Positions 1-8,482 of a stretch of DNA of 64,000 nt are shown here, piece by piece. Under the pieces are notes generated by a model. The model searched no databases and was not told the origin of the DNA. It saw nothing but the letters and a program-made list of their open reading frames with translations. The position numbers and the translations under genes are program-made. Position 1 is the first letter of the stretch. Each line of letters starts with the position of its first letter. The stretch comes from Nocardiopsis kunsanensis DSM 44524 (lineage in GTDB: Bacteria; Actinomycetota; Actinomycetes; Streptosporangiales; Streptosporangiaceae), in assembly GCF_000340965.1 (NCBI RefSeq), contig NZ_ANAY01000003.1:235790-299789 (forward strand), written 5' to 3'.

Positions 1-150
1 CTGTTGGCCTCGGGCATCGTGACCGCGACCGCCTCGGCGCTGGTACTCAACCTGTTCTTCAACGTTCTCGGCAGGGCGGGACGGCCCGCCCCGGAAAATG
101 TGGAGGGGACCGGTCGGAAGAGCGGACCGGCCCCCTCCACCGACGGCTGA
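1..150 (+). CDS. C-terminal end of a membrane permease, possibly NCS2 (partial)
   Basis: The plus frame is open from base 1 to a TGA at 148-150, giving the last 49 residues of a protein that starts outside the window. It begins with a hydrophobic segment (SGIVTATASALVLNLFFN) followed by a polar Gly/Pro/Ser-rich tail. A last helix of the form SGIxxxxxxAxxLNLLFN is typical of nucleobase:cation symporter-2 (uracil/xanthine permease) proteins; that assignment is from memory of the family and only tentative. The gene is convergent with the jet operon: its stop codon directly abuts the stop codon of the jetD remnant at 151, leaving no intergenic terminator. Confidence 0.5.
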   Translation: MLASGIVTATASALVLNLFFNVLGRAGRPAPENVEGTGRKSGPAPSTDG

Positions 151-270
151 TCACGGTCGGTCGCGCGCACGGAGGTCTTCGAGGAGGACGTCGGCGACAG
201 ACTCCTCGAAGACCACGTGCCCCAGCCGGGCCATGGCGTGCCCGGTACCGCGCAACCGTCCGAGGTCCAT
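151..270 (-). pseudogene. Remnant of jetD (Wadjet nuclease subunit), 39 codons
   Basis: One base after the jetC stop (272) an ATG at 270 opens a 39-codon frame ending TGA at 151. It is in the exact place where type II Wadjet operons carry jetD, whose product is a roughly 400-residue toprim-fold nuclease. The short product contains RLGHVVFEESVADVLLEDL, which looks like the very C-terminal end of the DUF2399/TIGR02679 family (an acidic VxEExVxxxLLxDL pattern); this likeness is from memory and not computed. No room is left for a full gene, because the convergent permease stops at 150. Seen directly: a full-length jetD is absent here. Inferred: an internal deletion fused the jetD start region to its last codons. 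It could instead be an unrelated small ORF. Confidence 0.45.
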
Positions 271-271
271 T

Positions 272-3200
272 TCAGTCCCGCCCGGCCTCGGCCAGGAGCG
301 TGCCCTCGGTGGACTGGGGCACGAAGCGGCTCGGGGTCAGCCCCAGCAGTTCGGCGGCCAGCTCCTCGTTCCCGGCGAACCCGGCGTCGGCGTCGACGGT
401 CTGCTGTCCGTCCCAGAGCAGGAGCATGGCCGAGACGGTGTGCGCGCCCTTGTCGTGGTGCATGTCGTAGTGGGCGGCCATGGGCACGCTCTCGTAGTAC
501 ACCCACAGGTCGTGTCCGGTCATGAACATGTCGAGGTCGAAGGTGACCGTCAGCCCCATGAGTTCGGGTTTGTAGCGGTCGTCGATGCCGGCGAAGGCCT
601 CGTCCAGTGCCACCACGCGCGGGCACGTGGCCCGGGCCGAGGAGTACAGGGCGTTGGCCGCGGCGAACAGCGGCAGATGGATGGCGGCGGACTTCTCCCC
701 GCCCGACATCTGCTCGTGCTTGTTCTTGGTCAGCTTGACCTCTTCCTGGCCCGGGACCGCCAGGCGCAGTTCGAAGCGGTACCAGTCGCGGTAGTCCAGG
801 ACGGCGCTGAGCACCTGCTTGTAGCTGGCGCGGGGGTGGGCGGCGTGGTGGTCGCGGATCAGGTCCCGCAGAACGGTGCGCAGTTCGGCCAGGCCGGAGG
901 GGCCCAGCCCCGCCTCGTCGCGTTTGACGAGCTGGGCGGCGAGGTTCTCGCGGTCGTTGAGCCCGTCCGAGCGCGCCCAGCGGATCCCGATACGGGTCCC
1001 GGAGGACATGGGCCGGGCCCGGGTGTCGCGGTCCATCTCCCGTACCAGGGCCTTGGCTCCGCGCACCCGGTCGTGGATCTGCTGGGCGATACCGCCGAGG
1101 AGCTCGTCCTCCAGGACCTGGCGTTCCTCCTCGTGCAGCAGGGCGCCCTGTTCCTCGACACGGTCGGCGATGGAGCGGGTGAAGGCGGAGACGGGGCTGC
1201 GGCCGGACTCGTCGTTGACGAAGACGGTGATGATGCCGGTGGGCCCCACCTCGTGGTCGACGCGGTACCCCTCGGCGTCGGCGCCCAGGGCTTCGGAGAA
1301 GGTGCGCAGCGCCTGCGACATACGCCCGGCGGCGCTCTTGATGTCGCTCTCGCCGGTCTCGGCCACCCCTCGCAGTGCCTCGGTGAAGGAACCCAGCAGC
1401 GCGGCGACCTCTTCGGGGAGGGTGTCGTGGACGGCGGGGGCGGTTCCGGTGAGGATGTCCTGGGCGGCCTGTTCGGGGGTGGGCCAGGTACTGCGGTCGG
1501 GCCAGGACGTGGCGGGTTCGACCCCCATGACCGCGCGCAGGCCGGGTTGGGTGAACTCCGCGAGCCCTTCCACGGCGTCCTGGAGCCGGCCCAACGCCAG
1601 GGTCAGTGCTTCCCTGCCCTGCTCGCGTCTGGTTTCTGCGCGGATGGCGTGTTCGTTCTCGGTCTCGGCGGTGCGGTGGGTCTCCGCGCGTTCACGGCCG
1701 AGCGCACCGTGCTCGGCGCGGGTCTCCTCCAGCCTGGCCAGCAGGTCGCGTACGGGGGCGTCGATGGCCTCCTCCAGGGCGGCCAGTTCGGACAGTTCCT
1801 CCTCGTGTGCGGTGCGCTGCTGGGCCAGGTCGGTCTGTTCGGCCTCCAGGCCGGCGGTGAGGCGGTCGATGGTCTCGCGGCGCGCGGTGAGGTCGCGCTC
1901 GTACTCGGCGGCGTCGGTGCGTGCGGTGTGCAGGGCCTTGGCGGTGTCGGCGAACTCGGTGACGGCGGCGGCCACGGCCTCCACACCGGTGCGGTCGCAA
2001 GGCATGGCGCGTTCGGCGGCCGCGGTGCGCGTCCGGCGGCGCTGGGCGTCCACGCGGGCCACGGCCGTGTCCAGTTCCCGTCGCCGGTCGTCGGCGGTGG
2101 TGCGTGCGGACGCCACGAGGGTGGAGCGGTGTTCGACCGCGCGTACGGCCCGGGCGACGGGGGTGGGGTCGGGAAGGTCGGTGCGGGCGCGCTCGTGGTC
2201 CTTCTGCTGGTCCCGGACCCGTGCGAGGTCACGGCTCAGGTTCTGGTGGTGTGCGGTGAGTTCGTCGAGGCGCCTGTCGCATTCGGCGAGGCGTTCGCGG
2301 CGGCGGTGGGCACGGTTGGTGGCCCCGATGAACTCGGCGGCGGGTTTGGGGTGGGCGCCCACGAGTACGCCCGAGCCGAAACGGGACCGGGCGTCGATGC
2401 CTCCGCCGGCGATCACGGCGGGGCCGGTGGCGGAGGTGTCGTCGTCTGCCGTGCTGCCGTGTCCGGCCGGGCGGTGGTAGGGCAGGCAGCGCAGGATCGC
2501 GGTGACGGCCTCGGCCGGTACGTGCTCCTGCTGCTCGGGGACCAGCACCTCGGCCAGGGTGGGGCCCTGGTGTTCGGTGCGGGCAGGCACCAGGTGGGCG
2601 TCGCTGTCGGGGTCCTGGAGCGCTGCGCGGGTGAGGTCCGGGTCGGGGTGGACCCAGGCGGTCAGGAGCCCGGCGGCCTGCAGGGCGCCCTCGATGCCTG
2701 CGGCCTCGTTCTCGTCCACGCCTTCGGCGAAGCGCACCAGTTCCCACAGGGGTGCGCCCTGACGGTCGGTGCGCGGCGCCGAACGCAGCGGGTCGTCCGG
2801 GGGTGCGTCGTCGCGTTCGGCGGCGATGTCCTCGCGTTCGCTGCGCAGGCGCCGCAGTTCCCGTTCCGCCTCGGCCTCCTCGGTCTGCAGGCTCTGTGCG
2901 CGGGCGGCGAGCCGGAGCTGGTCGTGGTGGGCGTGTTCGCTCAGGACCTCGGTCAGGGCCGGGGTGCCGGGTTCACCGAAGCGTTCGACCGACTCCAGGA
3001 GCGCGTCGAGGCAGGCGTTACCGGCCAGCTCCCAGCGCTCGTGCCAGGCGCGTACTGCATCGGCGGTGCCGGCGCGCAGTTCGGTGAGTTCGGTCTGGGC
3101 GCGTTCGCAGGAGAGTTCGTGTTCGTCGAGTGCGTCCCGGGCGCGGGCGCTGTCGGTCTCGGCGCGCTGCCGGTCGGATTCGGCGGTTTCCAGTTCGTCG

Positions 3201-4513
3201 AGTTGTGCGCGGACGGCACTCACGTCGTCCTGGCGCGCGGCGGCGCGGGCGTGTGCGCTGGTGGGCAGGTCCTGGCCGGTGTCCAGGGGCCCTTCCGCGT
3301 CGTGGGTGAGTCCGGCGCGGTCGGCCGTCTCGGCGAGGTTCCCGGACAGGCGGCGGGCGGTGGCGTGGTCGTGCTCGATGCGTTCGGCCACCCGTTCGGC
3401 CTCGGTGCGCAGGTGGCCGACCTCCTGGGCCTGGGTGTCGATGCGCGCCCCTTGCGCGGCGAGCTGGCGGCCCTGGGTCTCGGCGTTCTCGCGGCGCCGG
3501 CGGAGGGTGGCGTGGTCGCGCAGCGCTTCGTCGCCCTCCAGGGCCTTGATGCGGGCGGAGGCCTCGGCGAGCTGCCCGTCGAGTTCCTCCACGCGGGTGC
3601 GGGCCTGTTCGCGGGCCAGGACGGCCCGGTCGTGTTCGGCAGCGGACTCGGTGACGGTAGCGGCGTACTCGCCGGCCTGCTGGGCGGCCCCGTCCACGCG
3701 TTGGAGGCGGTGGCGGGCGTTGGTGGTGAGGTAGTCGGCGTACTGGGCGGTGAAGGTCCGGGCGGCCTCGTGCGCGGTGGTGGCGCTGTCGAAGCGCCGT
3801 TGGACCGCGGCGAGGTTGGCGAAGTCGCGGGCGGCCTGTTCGACGAGGGCCTCGTCGACGGGGCTCAGGCCGCTGGTGAGGGTCTCGGAGACCTTCTCGG
3901 GGTCCAGGTCCTTGGCCAGCAGGGGGCGACGCAGGGCCAGCAGCAGGTCGAGGAGTTGGACGTAGCGGTCGCCGAGTCCGAACAGGGCGGCGTCGACGGC
4001 TCTGCGGTAGTCCCCGGCCGAGGTGTGGTGGCTGTGTTCGCCCAGGGCGGCCTTGAGCTGGCGTTCGGTGAGCGGCCGCCCGTCGGAGGCCAGCAGGCCG
4101 AAGTCCACGCCCATACGCCGGTCGGTGACGAAGAAGGACGGGGTGACGCCGTCGCGGTGCTTGTGGGCGCGCAGCCCGATGACGAGGGTGACGGTGTCGG
4201 GGGCGTTCCCGGTCTCGCGGGGGGCGCGGGCGAACTCCATCCACACGTAGCCGTAGGCGGACTCGTCGCCCCGGTAGAGGAGGTTGGACTTCATCGTGCG
4301 GTTCTGTCCGCTGAAGGGGTCGAGCCTGCGGGCGTCGGTGTGGCCGTCCAGGACGAAGGGGAACAGCACCTCCAACGCCTTGGTCTTGCCCGAACCGTTG
4401 TGTCCGCGCAGGATGAGCCTGCCGTCGGCGAAGGCGAACTCCTCGTCGACGTAGTCCCAGACGTTGATGATGCCTGCGCGGCTGGGCTGGAAGCGGTCGC
4501 TCCTGCGGCTCAT
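272..4513 (-). CDS. jetC: Wadjet type II SMC-like ATPase JetC
   Basis: A 1413-residue SMC/MukB-like ATPase (TIGR02680-type), the motor of the Wadjet anti-plasmid complex, expected to extrude loops of circular DNA. Walker A GHNGSGKT lies at residues 38-45 after a short N-terminal strand. The middle is a long Arg/Glu/Ala-rich stretch of heptad-like coiled coil. The C-terminal 150 residues hold the signature MSGGEKSA and Walker B RVVALDEAFAGID. Length fits the family (about 1350). The ATG at 4513 overlaps the jetB stop as ATGA, and the reading frame upstream of it is only antisense-like filler, so this start is firm. It is the third gene of the jetABC operon. The usual partner nuclease JetD is missing downstream, so the protein is either a loop extruder without nuclease or works with another effector. 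Confidence 0.9.
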   Translation of the reverse strand: MSRRSDRFQPSRAGIINVWDYVDEEFAFADGRLILRGHNGSGKTKALEVLFPFVLDGHTDARRLDPFSGQNRTMKSNLLYRGDESAYGYVWMEFARAPRETGNAPDTVTLVIGLRAHKHRDGVTPSFFVTDRRMGVDFGLLASDGRPLTERQLKAALGEHSHHTSAGDYRRAVDAALFGLGDRYVQLLDLLLALRRPLLAKDLDPEKVSETLTSGLSPVDEALVEQAARDFANLAAVQRRFDSATTAHEAARTFTAQYADYLTTNARHRLQRVDGAAQQAGEYAATVTESAAEHDRAVLAREQARTRVEELDGQLAEASARIKALEGDEALRDHATLRRRRENAETQGRQLAAQGARIDTQAQEVGHLRTEAERVAERIEHDHATARRLSGNLAETADRAGLTHDAEGPLDTGQDLPTSAHARAAARQDDVSAVRAQLDELETAESDRQRAETDSARARDALDEHELSCERAQTELTELRAGTADAVRAWHERWELAGNACLDALLESVERFGEPGTPALTEVLSEHAHHDQLRLAARAQSLQTEEAEAERELRRLRSEREDIAAERDDAPPDDPLRSAPRTDRQGAPLWELVRFAEGVDENEAAGIEGALQAAGLLTAWVHPDPDLTRAALQDPDSDAHLVPARTEHQGPTLAEVLVPEQQEHVPAEAVTAILRCLPYHRPAGHGSTADDDTSATGPAVIAGGGIDARSRFGSGVLVGAHPKPAAEFIGATNRAHRRRERLAECDRRLDELTAHHQNLSRDLARVRDQQKDHERARTDLPDPTPVARAVRAVEHRSTLVASARTTADDRRRELDTAVARVDAQRRRTRTAAAERAMPCDRTGVEAVAAAVTEFADTAKALHTARTDAAEYERDLTARRETIDRLTAGLEAEQTDLAQQRTAHEEELSELAALEEAIDAPVRDLLARLEETRAEHGALGRERAETHRTAETENEHAIRAETRREQGREALTLALGRLQDAVEGLAEFTQPGLRAVMGVEPATSWPDRSTWPTPEQAAQDILTGTAPAVHDTLPEEVAALLGSFTEALRGVAETGESDIKSAAGRMSQALRTFSEALGADAEGYRVDHEVGPTGIITVFVNDESGRSPVSAFTRSIADRVEEQGALLHEEERQVLEDELLGGIAQQIHDRVRGAKALVREMDRDTRARPMSSGTRIGIRWARSDGLNDRENLAAQLVKRDEAGLGPSGLAELRTVLRDLIRDHHAAHPRASYKQVLSAVLDYRDWYRFELRLAVPGQEEVKLTKNKHEQMSGGEKSAAIHLPLFAAANALYSSARATCPRVVALDEAFAGIDDRYKPELMGLTVTFDLDMFMTGHDLWVYYESVPMAAHYDMHHDKGAHTVSAMLLLWDGQQTVDADAGFAGNEELAAELLGLTPSRFVPQSTEGTLLAEAGRD

Positions 4514-5937
4514 GGGGTGGTTCCTTCGGTCTGGTGCGCGTGGGCTGCGTCGTCCTCGGGGGCTGCCCGGTCGAGGGGGCCGAGGGGCAGCATCCCGGTG
4601 TCGGGGCGTTCGGGCAGGGCGCCCTGGATGTTGCGGTAGCGCATGGCCTGGGGCATGACCAGGACCCCGCCGGGCACGGCGCGGACCAGACGCAGGTCGC
4701 CCAGCAGGGCCAGTGCGGCGTCCAGCAGCCCGTGCGGGTCCTGTTGCCAGGTGTTGGTGAAGGAGGCGGGGCCGAACTCGGTGAACAGGTCGGCGACCAT
4801 GCCTTCCAGGCGTTCGCGTTCGACCAGGGGCGTGCTGGGGGCGGGACCGGCCGGGGCGGGGGCGGGTTCCTCGTGTCCGGTCCAGGCGAGTTCGCCGACC
4901 ACACCGTGCAGGGGCAGTCCGGCGTCGACCTGCGCGACGAGTTCGGCGTGCTCCCGGGCGGGGCCGGGCACGTCGATGTGGGCCAGTGCCGCCCAGGAGG
5001 TCTCGAACAGGTCGGCGATCTTGGCCAGCAGCAGTCCGGCGGTGCGGGTGACGGCGCCGCCGCGTCCGGGGAAGGGCCGGTCGGTGAAGAGGCCGGAGGG
5101 GTCGGCGAGCAGCACCCCTTCGGCGCGGCGTTCGACCACCAGACCGGTCATGCGGGCCACGTCCTCGGCCGGTCCCTTGGCGCGCAGGGCCGCGGCGACC
5201 TCGGGTTCGAGGTCGGCGTAGTGGACGACGGGGTGTTCCAGGAGCAGGCGCCGGGCGCGCCGGGCGGCGCGTTCGCGGTCGGCGCCCTCCCTCACCGGGT
5301 CGCTGAGCAGTCCGGCGACGCTGCCCAGGTGTTGGACCGGCCGGGCCGGGCGGAACAGGACCTCGCAGATCTCGTGGTCGATGTCGAAGAGGGCGTCGGC
5401 CTGGCCCTGGCCGTGCGCCCAGGCCTCCAGTGAACCGTCGGACAGGTGCAGGGCTCCCCTCTCCAGGAGCCAGTGGGCGGCGTCCACGAGCGCGGACTTG
5501 TGCGCGGAGTCGGTGGGGTCGTACCCGAGGCCGTCGACGGCGTTGGCTGCGGGGGTGAACTGGGTGACCAGGTCCCCGAGGCTGATCTCGATCTGGGATC
5601 GCTGGAAGGTGGCCAGCATCAGGCACAGGTAGGCGAGCCGGCGACGGTCGAAGGGCCGTCCCTTGCGGGAGAAGATCTGGCGCTGGGTCGGGTCGAGTTC
5701 GTCGATCTCGCGCACGAGGCGCACGTGGTCGGTGGTGGCGATGAGGGTGTGGCCGAACAGGGAGCGCAGGTCCTCGGCCATGTGGTCGGCCCAGCGCAGC
5801 ACCTGGTCGAGGGTGCCGGGGCGGGGCCGGGTGGAGGTGATGAGGTCGCACGTGAACACGCGGCGTACCGCCTGTTGGTAACTGCCCAGGTCGGCGGGGT
5901 CGACGTGGCGTGCGGGGCCGCGGCGGCGTGCCATCAT
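4510..5937 (-). CDS. jetB: Wadjet type II KITE subunit JetB (DUF2398/TIGR02678-like)
   Basis: A 475-residue protein in the position of JetB, the MukE-like winged-helix (KITE) subunit that binds the kleisin and SMC head. Features seen: an early segment RRVFTCDLITSTRP, a helical stretch with FSRKGRPFDRRRLAYLCL and RSQIEISLGDLVTQF, and an ERGALHLSDGSLEAW hairpin, all in keeping with TIGR02678 proteins and with tandem winged helices. Two adjacent ATGs (5937 and 5934) are possible starts; the first overlaps the jetA stop as ATGA and is chosen. The stop overlaps the jetC ATG in the same way, so jetA, jetB and jetC are translationally coupled. No catalytic motif is expected or seen. Confidence 0.85.
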   Translation of the reverse strand: MMARRRGPARHVDPADLGSYQQAVRRVFTCDLITSTRPRPGTLDQVLRWADHMAEDLRSLFGHTLIATTDHVRLVREIDELDPTQRQIFSRKGRPFDRRRLAYLCLMLATFQRSQIEISLGDLVTQFTPAANAVDGLGYDPTDSAHKSALVDAAHWLLERGALHLSDGSLEAWAHGQGQADALFDIDHEICEVLFRPARPVQHLGSVAGLLSDPVREGADRERAARRARRLLLEHPVVHYADLEPEVAAALRAKGPAEDVARMTGLVVERRAEGVLLADPSGLFTDRPFPGRGGAVTRTAGLLLAKIADLFETSWAALAHIDVPGPAREHAELVAQVDAGLPLHGVVGELAWTGHEEPAPAPAGPAPSTPLVERERLEGMVADLFTEFGPASFTNTWQQDPHGLLDAALALLGDLRLVRAVPGGVLVMPQAMRYRNIQGALPERPDTGMLPLGPLDRAAPEDDAAHAHQTEGTTP

Positions 5938-7451
5938 GAGCCCTTTCCGGTGAGGATCTCCAGTCGGAAGCCCGGCAGGTGGATGCGGCCCCGGGTGGTG
6001 CGCACCGTGCTGCCGCGGGGGTCGTGCACCAGGCGGACGGTGGTGCCGCCGTCGGTCCCGGAGGAGGACATCCTGCCCTTGATCGGTCCGCCGCGTGCTT
6101 CCAGGGCCTTGGTGACCAGGCGCATCAGGATGCGGGTGTCGGTCTCGTCCAGGACCCGCTCGTGGGCGCCGTCCTCGACCAGCCCTTCGGCGGCCCGGCG
6201 TTCGGCGGCGCGCGCCCGGGCCTGCTGTTCGCGCAGGGCGGCCTTGGCGCCGGGGTTGCGCCGGACCGGCTTGGGCACGCCCGTGGTCGGTGCGCGGTCG
6301 CTGCGGAAGAGGGTGACCGACACTTCCACGCCCGGGGCGTCCCACCAGGTGGTGTTGGGTGAGATCTGTTCGCCGTCCTCGTGGGCCACGCCCAGGTGGC
6401 GGGCCGAGCGGGTGTTGAAGGCCGCGCCCATGAGTGCGTGCGCGGCGCCGTCGTCGGGTGCGTCGAAGACCCATTCGGCGAGGTGGCGCAGTTGTGTGGA
6501 GCGGTTGACGCCGCCGCGTTGGGCGTCGGTGATCTGGCGCAGCAGGGCAACGACGCCGGAGACGGCCGAGCGGGTCGCGGAACCGAGTTCGGCGGCGCGG
6601 GTGGGTGCGGCGCCGTCGGAGGCGAACCAGCCGCGCACGGCCCGCCATCGGCGGTGCCAGTCCTCCAAGCGGTCCTGGCGTGCCATGAACAGGCGTTCGT
6701 CGGACTCGGCGGCGCGGGAGAGCAGGGTGGTCAGTCCGGTCTCCTCTACCTCGTGCACGGCGGTGTCCAGGCGCGGCAGGTAACGGTCGAGTTCGGCCAT
6801 GAAGTCGGACATGTGCACGAGCAGGGCGTTCTTGTGGCGCAGGAAGACCTCCGGGGAGGCCTCCGTGGAACGCAGGATCTCCCCCAGGGTGACGTGGAAC
6901 TGGGCCGAGCGCCGCCCCATGTCCTCCATGGCCGAGTCCAGGCGGGACAGGCGCCGGTAGACGTCCTCGCTCTGCGCGGTGCGGTTGGCCTCGGCCAGCG
7001 CGTGCAGGTCCTGCAGGACGTCGGAGAAGACCAGCCGGGAGAGGTTGACGTCCTCCACCCGGGCGCCCAGCAGGCTCTCCACGGACCGGTAGGCCCAGTA
7101 CCCGAGTTCGCTGAACTGGTACACGGACTGGCGGTTGCGGTAGCTGGCCAGGTCGCCGGCCCGGGAGGCGTCGTCGAAGCGGTGCACGATCCCGTCGGCG
7201 GCGAGCTGGTCCAGCCGGTCGCGCAGGCCGTGGTCGGGCACGGGTACCTCTGCGCGGGTGCGGGCGAGCTCGTGCAGCGCACCTGCTACGTCCTCGGCCC
7301 CCACCTGGACCTGGTGGACCTCGCGCAGGCGGTCCACGGCCCGCAGGATCCACAGGTAGGTCACGTGGTCGTCGCGGCGGGTGAAGTTGAACAGGCGGAA
7401 GCGGTCGCTGACAGCGAGCGCGTCCAGGTCCAGGGCCCTGCGCTCAGCCAC
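5934..7451 (-). CDS. jetA: Wadjet type II kleisin subunit JetA (DUF2397/TIGR02677-like)
   Basis: A 505-residue, mostly helical protein that opens the jet operon. The N-terminus (SDRFRLFNFTRRDDHVTYLW) and the run GYWAYRSVESLLG resemble DUF2397/TIGR02677, the kleisin-like subunit of type II Wadjet that bridges the SMC heads. The C-terminal 150 residues are basic, with an AERRAAEGL helix and a final beta-rich piece ending near GFRLEILTG. The start is GTG at 7451: an in-frame TGA lies two codons upstream and GGGGAT-like sequence precedes it, so no longer form is possible. The promoter must lie in the 247 bp shared with the divergent Mrr-like gene. Confidence 0.82.
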   Translation of the reverse strand: MAERRALDLDALAVSDRFRLFNFTRRDDHVTYLWILRAVDRLREVHQVQVGAEDVAGALHELARTRAEVPVPDHGLRDRLDQLAADGIVHRFDDASRAGDLASYRNRQSVYQFSELGYWAYRSVESLLGARVEDVNLSRLVFSDVLQDLHALAEANRTAQSEDVYRRLSRLDSAMEDMGRRSAQFHVTLGEILRSTEASPEVFLRHKNALLVHMSDFMAELDRYLPRLDTAVHEVEETGLTTLLSRAAESDERLFMARQDRLEDWHRRWRAVRGWFASDGAAPTRAAELGSATRSAVSGVVALLRQITDAQRGGVNRSTQLRHLAEWVFDAPDDGAAHALMGAAFNTRSARHLGVAHEDGEQISPNTTWWDAPGVEVSVTLFRSDRAPTTGVPKPVRRNPGAKAALREQQARARAAERRAAEGLVEDGAHERVLDETDTRILMRLVTKALEARGGPIKGRMSSSGTDGGTTVRLVHDPRGSTVRTTRGRIHLPGFRLEILTGKGS

Positions 7452-7698
7452 GGATCATCCCCGTCTCTGTCCGGATGCACGGTTGCACGTTCGCCGAAGG
7501 TGTCGCGGCCGCAGCTCTTCCCCGCCCCACCCGGCTCGACCGGCGACCTCCCCATTCTGACAGCGTCGCGGTGTGGCCGGATCCGGCTCCGGCGGACAGG
7601 CAGCGGTGGGGTGGAGCACACCCGTTTCTCCCGCCGTGCGGGCCTTCCCGGGTCCGGAGTATGCTCCCGGCGGATCGGCGAACGTGAGGGGGACCGCG
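7452..7698. promoter_or_regulatory. Divergent promoter region between jetABC and the Mrr-like gene
   Basis: The 247 bp hold no supported gene and must carry both outward promoters. A GTATGCTC block at about 7669-7676 could be a -10 region for the plus-strand gene; it lies inside the short inverted repeat GGAG-TATG-CTCC. No confident -35 box was found for either side. Sharing one control region makes co-regulation of the SMC operon and the nuclease possible, which is inference. Confidence 0.35.
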
Positions 7699-8352
7699 GT
7701 GGGACGGCGGCGCAGGCGGGGTGTGTGGGCGTTCGTGCGACGGCACCGGGACGGGTTGCCGTTGTTGGCGTTCGGCCTGCTGGTCCTGGGCGCGTGGTTG
7801 ACCACCAACGCCGACCGTCCGCTGCTGTGGGCCGTGCTCGGGGCCCTGGCGGTGGCGGGGGCCGTGGTACTGGTGTGGTGGGCTCGCCGGCGTCTGGCCC
7901 GGTGGCGGGAGCGTCTCCTGGTGGAGCGCACCGACCTGTCGGCCGTCGACACGATGAGCGGGACCGAGTTCGAGGCGTTCGTGGCCTCGCTCCTGCGCAC
8001 CCACGGCTACACGCGGGTGGCGGTGGTCGGCGGTGCTTCCGACGGCGGCGCCGACGTGCGCGCCCGCGCCCCCGACGGGCGCGCGGTGGTGGTGCAGTGC
8101 AAGCGGTGGCGGCGCCCGGTGCCGCCCCACGAGGTGCGGGCTTTCGTGGGCACGCTCTCGGGCACGCACCGGGGGTTCACGGGGCTGTTCGTGGCTTCCC
8201 GGGGGTTCACCGACGCGGCGGTGCGTGAGGCCGGTGCGGGACACGACGCGGCCCTGGTGCTGGTGGACCGCCACGACCTGGCCCTGTGGATGCGGGGTGA
8301 GCGCGCTCCCGAGCTGCCCCCGGTCCGTCCGGGGGCCTCCGACGCCGCCTGA
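7699..8352 (+). CDS. Membrane-anchored Mrr-like restriction endonuclease-fold protein
   Basis: A 217-residue protein with a basic N-terminus (GRRRRRG), two hydrophobic helices at about residues 20-34 and 42-62, a basic juxtamembrane stretch, and a C-terminal Mrr-type PD-(D/E)xK domain from about 85 to 190. Catalytic signature seen: MSGTEFEAFVASLL (helix with the conserved Glu), GGADV at 116-120 (Asp) and VVQCKRW at 131-137 (Gln-x-Lys). Mrr-family nucleases cut modified or foreign DNA; the membrane tether suggests action at the cell envelope, for example on incoming DNA. GTG at 7699 is chosen because AGGGGG lies 6 bases upstream; GTG 7684 is also in frame. It diverges from the Wadjet operon that lacks its own nuclease. 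Confidence 0.8.
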   Translation: MGRRRRRGVWAFVRRHRDGLPLLAFGLLVLGAWLTTNADRPLLWAVLGALAVAGAVVLVWWARRRLARWRERLLVERTDLSAVDTMSGTEFEAFVASLLRTHGYTRVAVVGGASDGGADVRARAPDGRAVVVQCKRWRRPVPPHEVRAFVGTLSGTHRGFTGLFVASRGFTDAAVREAGAGHDAALVLVDRHDLALWMRGERAPELPPVRPGASDAA

Positions 8353-8482
8353 GCCCGTGCCCGGGCGGGCCGTCGGGCCGGGGAACAGGCGCGAAAAAGG
8401 TTTTGCCCGGCGGTCGAGCCACGTGCGAGCCTGCTCGGCGGTGCGATGGTCGCACCTGAAGGAAGAGGGCGGGACAGCAGCC

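Noticed and set aside
98..4639. A plus-strand open frame of 1513 codons opposite jetC
   Set aside because: It is Gly/Val/Ala-rich with no domain, runs antisense to a well-supported SMC gene, and arises from the high GC third codon positions of jetC.
4514..5851. N-terminal extension of the jetC frame to 1859 codons
   Set aside because: The extra residues are Arg/Pro-rich shadow translation of jetB; the ATG at 4513 overlaps the jetB stop and directly precedes the conserved JetC N-terminus.
8033..8482. Upstream extension of the first ABC-F frame into the Mrr-like gene
   Set aside because: It overlaps a supported gene in another frame and would add 150 Arg/Ser/Cys-rich residues absent from ABC-F proteins.
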